In this document: positions 1-5,059 of the stretch, piece after piece
Layout of the letters: each line of letters opens with the position of its first letter
Numbering within the stretch: position 1 is the first letter of the stretch
DNA from: Pseudomonadota bacterium
GTDB taxonomy: Bacteria; Pseudomonadota; Alphaproteobacteria; Sphingomonadales; Sphingomonadaceae
Direction: 5' to 3'
DNA: 6,783 nt
Assembly: GCA_947474905.1 (NCBI GenBank)
Contig: CANJKQ010000052.1
Span: 1-6,783, forward strand
The notes under the pieces: generated by a model
Database searches by the model: none
Told to the model about the DNA's origin: nothing
Seen by the model: only the letters and a program-made list of their open reading frames with translations
Position numbers and translations under genes: made by a program

Positions 1-20
1 GGCGAGCGGCGCCGCTCGCC
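1..20. repeat. Perfect 20-base palindrome inside bchD
   Basis: GGCGAGCGGC is followed directly by its exact reverse complement GCCGCTCGCC. The palindrome lies in the Arg-rich linker-coding part of bchD (residues GERRRS) and touches the window edge, so it might extend further. It may simply reflect CGC/CGG/GAG codon use in very GC-rich DNA. Confidence 0.45.
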
Positions 21-926
21 CTTGCCCCGCCCGCGCGGCGTCGGCGCGCGGCGGGCGCCGCCCCGGGCAAGATCGGCGAGAAGATTGTTGGGCAGCGCCG
101 CCAGCGCGGCGGCGAGGACGAGATCGTCGGGCGGCAGTGGTTCAACCGTTGCGTCGGCATCGCGGTCAGGCGCATCGGTCGGTGGTGGTGGGGTCGGCGG
201 TGCTTCGGCCTCGGTTGATGGCGCATCAATGTCGGGCGGCAGGCGCGTGGCGCGCGGCCCCAGCACCAACGCCGCCGCAAGCGCGACATCGGCTTCCTCG
301 ATCGTAGGCCGCCCCGCCAGCGCCGCCGCTGCCCGTGCCGCGCGCAACGCCAGCACGGGCGCGCGCATCGAATCGATCCCCAGAATCGCCGCCGTCGCCG
401 CAATCGCTTCGACCACCTCGTCGTGAACCGCTACCGCCCGCAGCGGCGGGAGCGGCTCAAGCACTGCTTCAACCGGCCGCACGCCCGCCAGATCGAGGTG
501 AAGCGCCAGCCGTTCGGCCAAAGCGGGGGCGACGGCATCGTCATCCTCCGCCCCCTCATCAAAAGCGAGCACCACGAACCGCGCCGCCGCCTCGCCCTCG
601 TCCAGCGCCGCAGCCAGGCGCGCCGCGACGCCGTCGCTCAGTCGCTCGGCCATCGGCACGATCAGCAGCCCGCCCGCCACGTCCGCCAGCAGACCCGGCT
701 GATGCACCGGCACGCCCCGCGCCAACGTCGCGGCCAGATCGAGCCCGCCGGTCAATCGCTCCTCATCGACCGACAACGGCAATCGCCGTACCGGCGCGCC
801 CGGTGGCAGTGCGGCAACCAGCGTTGCGATGATCGCGTCGGCCGTCAGCGCGCCGCCGCGCACCAGCATACCGCCCAGCCCCGGCGCCATTGCCAGCAAC
901 CGGGCGGCGGCAAGCGCGTCGGTCAC
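1..926 (-). CDS. bchD: Magnesium chelatase subunit D, N-terminal part (C-terminus outside window)
   Basis: BchD is the non-catalytic AAA+ platform subunit of Mg-chelatase (BchH-BchI-BchD), which inserts Mg2+ into protoporphyrin IX in the cytoplasm to start bacteriochlorophyll synthesis. The frame is open for 308 codons from a GTG at 926 to the window edge. Residues about 9-130 align by eye with BchI from the same window: ERLTGGLDLAATLARG and PGLLADVAGGLLIVPMAERL stand where BchI has its substrate loop and Walker B. The Walker motifs themselves are degenerate (VRGG in place of GDRGTGKS; IVPMAE in place of YIDEIN), as is normal for BchD. RPTIEEADVALAAALVLGPR (about 205-224) ends the AAA+ module. 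A Pro/acidic linker (about 228-268) and an Arg/Gly-rich stretch follow. The C-terminal integrin-I (vWA) domain lies beyond the left edge. The GTG start overlaps the bchI stop as GTGA, which implies translational coupling. Identification is firm; the start codon is likely but unproven. Confidence 0.93.
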   Translation of the reverse strand, partial: MTDALAAARLLAMAPGLGGMLVRGGALTADAIIATLVAALPPGAPVRRLPLSVDEERLTGGLDLAATLARGVPVHQPGLLADVAGGLLIVPMAERLSDGVAARLAAALDEGEAAARFVVLAFDEGAEDDDAVAPALAERLALHLDLAGVRPVEAVLEPLPPLRAVAVHDEVVEAIAATAAILGIDSMRAPVLALRAARAAAALAGRPTIEEADVALAAALVLGPRATRLPPDIDAPSTEAEAPPTPPPPTDAPDRDADATVEPLPPDDLVLAAALAALPNNLLADLARGGARRAPTPRGRGKGERRRS

Positions 927-1930
927 GCGAAACGCTCAGCCAGCACGCGCTCGATCCGCGCGGTCGATCCGGTATCGTCGAGCACATTCTTGCGCAGCCG
1001 GTGGCGGAGCGCCATCGGCGCGACGCGCTGCAGATGCGCGGCCCTGGCTTCGGTCTCCCCCTCCAGCGCTGCCAGTGCCCGCGCCGCGCGCATCAGGGTC
1101 AACTCGCCCCGCAAACCATCTGCCCCGACCGCAACGCACAGCTCGGCTGCCTCGCTTAGCAAAGCGTCGGGCACCTTTACTTCGGGCAACAGCGCCCTGC
1201 CCTGTGCGATCCGCTTCAGCGTCTTGCGCTCGGCGGGTTTCCACTTGGCGGCGAACTCGGCAGGGTTCTGCTCAAAGGCGTCGCAGCGCTTCAGGATTTC
1301 GACCCGGCTCTTCACATCCTGCGGTGTGCGCACCTCGACCGACAGGCCAAAGCGATCGAGCAATTGCGGGCGTAACTCGCCCTCTTCCGGATTGCCGCTG
1401 CCGATCAGCACGAAGCGCGCATTGTGCCGCACCGACAGTCCTTCCCGCTCGACGACATTCTCGCCCGATGCTGCGACATCAAGCAACAGGTCGACGATAT
1501 GATCCTCCAGCAGGTTGATTTCGTCGATATAGAGGAAACCGCGATGCGCGCGGGCAAGCAGGCCCGGCTCAAACGCCTTTTCCCCTGCCCCCAGCGCGCG
1601 TTCCAAATCGAGCGCGCCGACCACCCGGTCCTCGGTTGCGCCGAGCGGCAGGTCGACGAACGGCACCGCCATCGTCGCCGCGCCGTTCTTGTGAAGCTCG
1701 GGCGCGGGACAAGTCTCGCCGGTTTCGGGGTTGCAATTATAGCGGCAGCCCTTCACCGCGGGGATGGGCGGCAGCAGCTGCGCCAGCGCCCGCGCCGCCG
1801 TCGACTTGCCGGTGCCCCGGTCGCCGAATACCATTACCCCGCCGATGCGGGCATCGACCGCCGCGATCAACAAGGCCAATTTCATCTCGTCCTGAGCGAC
1901 GATCGCGGAGTAAGGAAAGGATATGCCCAC
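923..1930 (-). CDS. bchI: Magnesium chelatase ATPase subunit I
   Basis: BchI is the AAA+ ATPase of Mg-chelatase. It forms rings with BchD that drive Mg2+ insertion into protoporphyrin IX bound to BchH. The protein has 335 residues, close to the usual 335-350. Visible motifs are FPYSAIVAQDEMKLAL (5-20), Walker A GDRGTGKS (36-43), the conserved block VDLPLGATEDRVVGALDLER (92-111), Walker B FLYIDEINLL (132-141), sensor-1 region GSGNPEEG (177-184), arginine-finger block LRPQLLDRFG (186-195, probably R193) and sensor-2 DGLRGELTLMR (271-281, R274). These match Rhodobacter BchI. A loop with three cysteines (C62, C66, C74) follows the Walker A helix. The start is GTG at 1930: the only in-frame codons upstream run into a TGA at 1958-1960, and the family N-terminus begins just before the FPY motif. 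No strong Shine-Dalgarno sequence is visible. It is first in a bchID unit and divergent from tspO. Confidence 0.97.
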   Translation of the reverse strand: MGISFPYSAIVAQDEMKLALLIAAVDARIGGVMVFGDRGTGKSTAARALAQLLPPIPAVKGCRYNCNPETGETCPAPELHKNGAATMAVPFVDLPLGATEDRVVGALDLERALGAGEKAFEPGLLARAHRGFLYIDEINLLEDHIVDLLLDVAASGENVVEREGLSVRHNARFVLIGSGNPEEGELRPQLLDRFGLSVEVRTPQDVKSRVEILKRCDAFEQNPAEFAAKWKPAERKTLKRIAQGRALLPEVKVPDALLSEAAELCVAVGADGLRGELTLMRAARALAALEGETEARAAHLQRVAPMALRHRLRKNVLDDTGSTARIERVLAERFA

Positions 1931-1954
1931 CGGGCAACCGTAACACGGGTTGGA

Positions 1955-1972
1955 CGTTCATCAAACTGGACA
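1955..1972. promoter_or_regulatory. Possible PpsR/CrtJ-type operator in the bchI-tspO spacer
   Basis: The 54-bp divergent spacer holds CGT-N12-ACA (read on the other strand as TGT-N12-ACG). This matches five of six defined positions of the PpsR/CrtJ palindrome TGT-N12-ACA, which represses bch and crt genes under oxygen in purple bacteria. A match this good is expected by chance in a spacer of this size roughly one time in five or six, so it is only a candidate. On the minus strand it overlaps a poor -35-like TTGATG with TACGGT 16 bases downstream. I see no convincing sigma-70 promoter for tspO in the spacer. Confidence 0.2.
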
Positions 1973-1978
1973 GGTGAT
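1972..1978 (+). promoter_or_regulatory. Ribosome binding site deciding the tspO start
   Basis: AGGTGAT lies six bases before the GTG at 1985. It supports that GTG as the tspO start, rather than any codon of the open frame that continues upstream through bchI on the opposite strand. The ATG at 1977-1979 is in another frame and reaches a stop after three codons. Confidence 0.6.
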
Positions 1979-1984
1979 GGCCAA

Positions 1985-2464
1985 GTGATTTCTCCTCCGG
2001 TTCTTGCAGCAATCGCCTGGGCAGTGGTGCTGGGCTTTGGCGGCGCGCTGATGACGCCGATTGAGGCGTGGTATTCTGGCTTGCGCAAACCCGCGTGGCA
2101 GCCGCCCGACTGGCTGTTCGGCCCCGCCTGGACGATCATCCTGGCGCTGGCGGCATGGGCGGGCGTGATTGCCTGGCACGCGGCCAGATCGGCGGATGAC
2201 CAGCGCACAATCCTGATCGTTTTCCTCGTCAACGGCCTCTGCCATTTCGCGTGGAGCCCCTTGTTCTTCCGCCTGCGCCGCCCCGATTGGGCGCTCGTCG
2301 AGGTGGTGTTTCTATGGACGTCATTGGTTGCGATGATCGTGGGGCTGTGGCCGATTTCGCAAATGGCGGCGCTGATGATCCTGCCCTATCTCGCCTGGGT
2401 TAGCTTCGCTGCCGCGCTCAACCGCGCGATCGTGCGGCTCAATCCCTCATTTGGTGGCCGGTAA
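1985..2464 (+). CDS. tspO: TspO/MBR family tryptophan-rich sensory protein
   Basis: TspO (CrtK) is a five-helix membrane protein that binds porphyrins. In Rhodobacter sphaeroides it sits in the outer membrane, is linked to tetrapyrrole efflux and tunes photosynthesis gene expression upstream of AppA/PpsR. This 159-residue protein has the family size (150-160). The signature WYSGLRKPAWQPPDWLFGPAW (29-49) is the conserved loop leading into helix 2. HFAWSPLFFRLRRPDWALVE (87-106) matches the helix 3-4 block, and LPYLAWVSFAAALNRAIVRLN (133-153) the last helix. Hydrophobic spans are near 5-24, 46-66, 76-95, 102-121 and 127-150. Tryptophan is abundant. The start is the GTG at 1985, chosen from the ribosome binding site and from the point where family homology begins. 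Divergence from bchI points to a role in balancing or sensing tetrapyrrole intermediates; that role here is inferred. Confidence 0.93.
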   Translation: MISPPVLAAIAWAVVLGFGGALMTPIEAWYSGLRKPAWQPPDWLFGPAWTIILALAAWAGVIAWHAARSADDQRTILIVFLVNGLCHFAWSPLFFRLRRPDWALVEVVFLWTSLVAMIVGLWPISQMAALMILPYLAWVSFAAALNRAIVRLNPSFGGR

Positions 2465-2465
2465 C

Positions 2466-2481
2466 CGCTTGGGGGCAAGCG
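2466..2481 (+). terminator. Small hairpin after tspO, possible weak terminator
   Basis: CGCTTG (2466-2471), a GGGG loop and CAAGCG (2476-2481) form a perfect 6-bp stem two bases after the tspO stop. No T-run follows, so it is not a classical intrinsic terminator. It may stabilise the tspO 3' end or attenuate read-through into the next gene. Confidence 0.3.
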
Positions 2482-2553
2482 CGAATGGGTGTATCGTCGA
2501 TGGTCCGACAAGGAAGGAAATAACCGCCCCATAAGCCCGAGAGGATCACGCCC

Positions 2554-3345
2554 ATGCCCGCCATTGACGCCGCCCGTCCATCGCTTGCCGCACCCCAGAT
2601 CGAGGTACGCCGCATTGGTTTTAAGGATGTCGGCTGGGCACTGGCGGAAGGATGGCGCGATTTTCGGGCCAAACGCGGCGACCTCATCTTTGCCGGGCTG
2701 CTTTATCCGGTCATCTGCCTGATCGCGATCGTTACCACCGTCAACGATCCGCTGCTGCCGCTGTTTTTCCCGCTGGTGGCGGGCGTGTCGATCGCCGGCC
2801 CCGCCGTGGCGAGCGGTTTTTACGAACTTGCCCGCCGCCGTGAGGATGGCGAGGATGCAAGTTGGTCGCACTTTCTTGACCCCCTCAAAGGGCGCAGCCG
2901 CTTGCCGCTCCTGCTGCTGACGATGATGCTCGCCGCATTGTTCGTCGGCTGGCTGCTCGCTGCTTATGTCATTTACGATGCGATCTTCGCGGGAAGCGCG
3001 CCGATGCATATCAGCGATGCCTTGCCGCGCCTGATCGGCAGCAGCGAGGGCGTGTCGCTGATCGTCATCGGCAATCTGGTCGGCCTTGGCTTCGCCATCG
3101 TCACGCTGGTGACGAGCTGGCTGTCATTCCCGATGGTGGTCGACAAGCCCGTCGATGCGCTGACCGCCGTGGAAACCTCGCTGCGCGCGGCGCGGGTCAA
3201 TCTGGCCACGTTGACCGGCTGGGGACTGTGCGTCGCGCTATTGCTGCTGGTGGGGACGATCCCGCTGGGGATTGGTCTCGCGGTGGTGCTGCCATGGCTG
3301 GGCTATGCGACATGGCACCTCTATACGCGGGTGGTGGCGCGGTGA
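2554..3345 (+). CDS. DUF2189 family integral membrane protein, function unknown
   Basis: This 263-residue protein fits DUF2189, a family of uncharacterised inner-membrane proteins common in alphaproteobacteria; I assign it by pattern, not by a search. Visible features are an N-terminal cytoplasmic segment with VRRIGFKDVGWALAEGWRDF (18-37), then hydrophobic spans near 44-63, 68-86, 117-140, 165-190 and 222-250. The hallmark GPAVASGFYELARRREDGE (82-100) follows span 2. SFPMVVDKPVDALTAVETSL precedes the last spans, and the C-terminus carries VLPWLGYATWHLY. The ATG at 2554 is supported by GAGAGGA (2539-2545) eight bases upstream. A weak promoter is possible (TTGGGG 2469-2474, 17-base spacer, TATCGT 2492-2497) within the 89-bp gap after tspO. 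The gene may otherwise be read through from tspO. It converges on the ccm operon. I know of no established function, and neighbours do not settle one. Confidence 0.8.
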   Translation: MPAIDAARPSLAAPQIEVRRIGFKDVGWALAEGWRDFRAKRGDLIFAGLLYPVICLIAIVTTVNDPLLPLFFPLVAGVSIAGPAVASGFYELARRREDGEDASWSHFLDPLKGRSRLPLLLLTMMLAALFVGWLLAAYVIYDAIFAGSAPMHISDALPRLIGSSEGVSLIVIGNLVGLGFAIVTLVTSWLSFPMVVDKPVDALTAVETSLRAARVNLATLTGWGLCVALLLLVGTIPLGIGLAVVLPWLGYATWHLYTRVVAR

Positions 3346-3360
3346 TCCAAGCCAACTCAC

Positions 3361-3480
3361 GTCACCCCGGCCCCTTCGACGCCGCCTGCGGCGTCGCTCA
3401 GGACAGGCTTGAGCCGGGGTCCCGCTATTATTCCCAGCGGTTGAAGAAGAAGCGGGACCCAGGGTCGAACCCGGGGTGAC
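3361..3480. repeat. Nested inverted-repeat intergenic element, possible bidirectional terminator
   Basis: The outer arms GTCACCCCGG (3361-3370) and CCGGGGTGAC (3471-3480) pair perfectly over 10 bp. The inner arms GGGTCCCGCT (3417-3426) and AGCGGGACCC (3451-3460) also pair perfectly over 10 bp, around a 24-base loop. Inside the left half, GACGCCGC (3378-3385) and GCGGCGTC (3388-3395) form a third, tight palindrome. The right half is a 30-base unit. The left half looks like the inverted copy of that unit carrying about 36 extra bases (roughly 3371-3406). The element fills the gap between two convergent genes, so it could end transcription from both sides. The GTCACCCCGG core resembles dispersed REP-like repeats of sphingomonad chromosomes; that comparison is from memory. 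Confidence 0.8.
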
Positions 3481-3495
3481 GAATCAACTTTGTGG

Positions 3496-4125
3496 CTACC
3501 TCCCCAGCGGCATTTGCAGGAATTGCCGGAGCAGCTTGACCCGCTCCTCCAGCTTGGCGCGATAGGGGGCGTCGGCGGACGCCAGACGCAGCGCGATTTG
3601 CAATTGCGCCAGCGCGGCTTGCCCCTGCCCCGCCGCAATCAGCGCCACGCCGAGGAAATAATGCGGCCCCGGATGTGTCGGCGCGAGCGCCATCGCCCGG
3701 TTAAAAGCATAAGTCGCCGCCGGCGACAGCGTGTCGCCATCGCTTGCCGCCAAGGCACGCCCCAAAGCGGTCCACAGCGCGATATTGTCGGGATGCGCCT
3801 GCGTGCCCCCCAGCAGCGCGCGTGCCGCTGTGCGCGCTTCGCCCGCGCGCAGCAAAGCATCTGCCGCACCCAGATATTCGGTGCCATTGTGGTAGGCGCC
3901 AAACATCTGGTCGCGCATTTCGGCTTCGTCGGGCTCGATCGCGGTCGCCGCTGCGGCGGGAGTCGCGAGATGCTCGGGCAAATCGGGTCTCCCCTGCAGC
4001 GCATAACCCGTCGCCGCAAGCACTAGCGCCGCGCCGACGCTGGTCCAGGCAAGGCGCGGCACGCCCAGCGCCCATAGCGCCGCCGCCGCCGCCACCCCCA
4101 GCGCCGCTAGCATCACCCAGCCCAT
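3496..4125 (-). CDS. ccmI: Short CcmI-type cytochrome c biogenesis protein (TPR)
   Basis: CcmI (CycH) holds apocytochrome c through a periplasmic TPR domain and delivers it to the CcmF/CcmH heme ligation complex. This protein has 209 residues. It has two hydrophobic segments (about 2-20 and 26-43), then YALQGRPDLPEHLA (41-54), which matches the family's conserved post-membrane motif. A periplasmic C-terminal region follows with TPR-like helices, for example TEYLGAADALLRAGEARTAA, ALWTALGRALAAS, AFNRAMALAPTHPG and PHYFLGVALIAAGQGQAALA. Typical CcmI proteins are about 350-450 residues, with a long cytoplasmic loop between the membrane segments; here that loop is only about five residues. The start is the ATG at 4125, sharing one base with the ccmH stop (TGATG) and preceded by AAGGGG (4134-4139). 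The longer frame to 4227 merely overlaps ccmH. Position as last gene of the ccm operon supports the call. Confidence 0.82.
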   Translation of the reverse strand: MGWVMLAALGVAAAAALWALGVPRLAWTSVGAALVLAATGYALQGRPDLPEHLATPAAAATAIEPDEAEMRDQMFGAYHNGTEYLGAADALLRAGEARTAARALLGGTQAHPDNIALWTALGRALAASDGDTLSPAATYAFNRAMALAPTHPGPHYFLGVALIAAGQGQAALAQLQIALRLASADAPYRAKLEERVKLLRQFLQMPLGR

Positions 4126-4535
4126 CAGGCGCGCCCCTTGCGCTTGAAGCTGCCGCGCGCCAGCCACAGGCCCAGCGCGATCAGCGCGAGGGGCGCCAGC
4201 CACAGCCCCAGCGTCGCCGCCGACCATGGCGGGTCATAGGTTACATAATCGCCATAGCGTTCGACCAGCCATTGCCGGATCGCTTCGGGCTTTTCCCCCG
4301 CCGCGATGCGTTTGCGCACCATTGCGCGCATATCGGCCGCCATTTCCGCGTCCGAATCGGCGATCGACTGGCCCTGGCACACGACGCAGCGCAGCGTCAG
4401 CATCAGCGCCTTGGCCTGCGCTTCCTGCTTCGGGTCGCTGAGCTGGGTGTTGGCCAGCGGCGCGGGCGGCAGGTTCGAATCGGCCAGTGCCGGTGCGGCG
4501 GCGAACAGGGCCAGGGCGATAATGGCGCGCTTCAT
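4125..4535 (-). CDS. ccmH: Cytochrome c-type biogenesis protein CcmH (CcmL type)
   Basis: CcmH/CcmL is a membrane-anchored periplasmic thiol oxidoreductase that works with CcmG to keep the CXXCH cysteines of apocytochrome c reduced for heme attachment. The protein has 136 residues. A signal peptide (1-18, ending PALA) is followed by the diagnostic motif LRCVVCQGQSIADSDA, with redox cysteines C50 and C53. A conserved helical segment with MRAMVRKRIAAGEKPEAIRQ leads to WLVERYGDYVTYDPP. One membrane helix (about 107-125) and a basic tail (FKRKGRA) close the protein. This is the short single-domain form, not the E. coli CcmH fusion with a CcmI-like domain, which agrees with a separate ccmI downstream. 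The ATG at 4535 overlaps the ccmG stop (ATGA), with GAAGG seven bases upstream. I see nothing unusual in it. Confidence 0.95.
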   Translation of the reverse strand: MKRAIIALALFAAAPALADSNLPPAPLANTQLSDPKQEAQAKALMLTLRCVVCQGQSIADSDAEMAADMRAMVRKRIAAGEKPEAIRQWLVERYGDYVTYDPPWSAATLGLWLAPLALIALGLWLARGSFKRKGRA

Positions 4536-5059
4536 GCCCCTGCCTTCACCTTGGCGGCGATGTCGGCAATATCCTCATCCCGGATTGCACCGATATGCTG
4601 GAGCAATATGTGCCCCTGGCCATCAATGACAAACGTCTCGGGCACGCCTGACGACCCCAGCGCCAGCTGCACCGAGCTGTCCGGGTCATTGCCGATCGCG
4701 CTATAGGGATCGCCATAGCGCGCCAAAAACGCCTGGATATCGCCGGGGCGGTCGCGGATGGCGGCGGCGTCGATCTCAATCCCCATCGCCCGCAACCGGG
4801 CAAGTTGCGGTGCTTCCGCCGCGCAAGGGATGCACCAGCTGGCGAACACATTGAGCAGGCGGGGCTTACCCTTGTGGAAATCCGCGCTGGCCAGCCCCGG
4901 CTTGCCCGGCAGCATCGGCGGCAGAGCGAAAGCGGGCAGCGCTTTGCCCACCATCGCCGACCGCACATCGCGACTTGCCGGCTGATAGAGACCCTGTGCA
5001 ATGACGAACAACAACATCGCAAAGGCGGCCAGGGGCAGCCAGATCACCAGCCGCCTCAT
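4532..5059 (-). CDS. ccmG: Thiol:disulfide interchange protein CcmG/DsbE
   Basis: CcmG (DsbE) is a periplasmic, membrane-tethered thioredoxin-fold reductase of the cytochrome c maturation pathway. It takes electrons from CcdA or DsbD and reduces apocytochrome c or CcmH. The protein has 175 residues, the normal family length. An uncleaved N-terminal anchor (about 4-24, MRRLVIWLPLAAFAMLLFVI) precedes the periplasmic domain. FALPPMLPG is the usual substrate-entry strand. NVFASWCIPCAAEAP carries the active-site pair C76 and C79. GVPETFVIDGQG carries the cis-proline (P140) and the GVPETF motif typical of CcmG. The ATG at 5059 overlaps the ccmF stop (ATGA) and follows a near-perfect ribosome binding site, which rules out the longer frame reaching 5197 inside ccmF. 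Confidence 0.96.
   Translation of the reverse strand: MRRLVIWLPLAAFAMLLFVIAQGLYQPASRDVRSAMVGKALPAFALPPMLPGKPGLASADFHKGKPRLLNVFASWCIPCAAEAPQLARLRAMGIEIDAAAIRDRPGDIQAFLARYGDPYSAIGNDPDSSVQLALGSSGVPETFVIDGQGHILLQHIGAIRDEDIADIAAKVKAGA

Noticed and set aside
22..1518. Several long plus-strand open frames (22-426, 335-832, 423-1502, 829-1518)
   Set aside because: They are antisense to bchD and bchI, are rich in Arg, Ala, Pro and Ser as expected from shadow frames in GC-rich DNA, and show no recognisable motif.
1950..1978. Sigma-70 promoter for tspO (TTGGAC at 1950-1955)
   Set aside because: The -35-like hexamer is acceptable, but 17 bases later there is only GGTGAT, which does not resemble a -10 box and coincides with the ribosome binding site.
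1424..1984. Upstream extension of the tspO frame to a 346-residue protein
   Set aside because: The added 187 residues are antisense to bchI and look like no protein family; TspO homology and the ribosome binding site both place the start at 1985.
3228..3479. Small plus-strand frame running from the DUF2189 gene into the palindromic element
   Set aside because: Its first half is an out-of-frame reading of the DUF2189 gene and its second half translates the repeat, so it is not a credible gene.
4126..4227. Upstream extension of ccmI
   Set aside because: It overlaps the ccmH coding end, has non-membrane low-complexity sequence, and the ATG at 4125 has a good ribosome binding site directly before two membrane segments.
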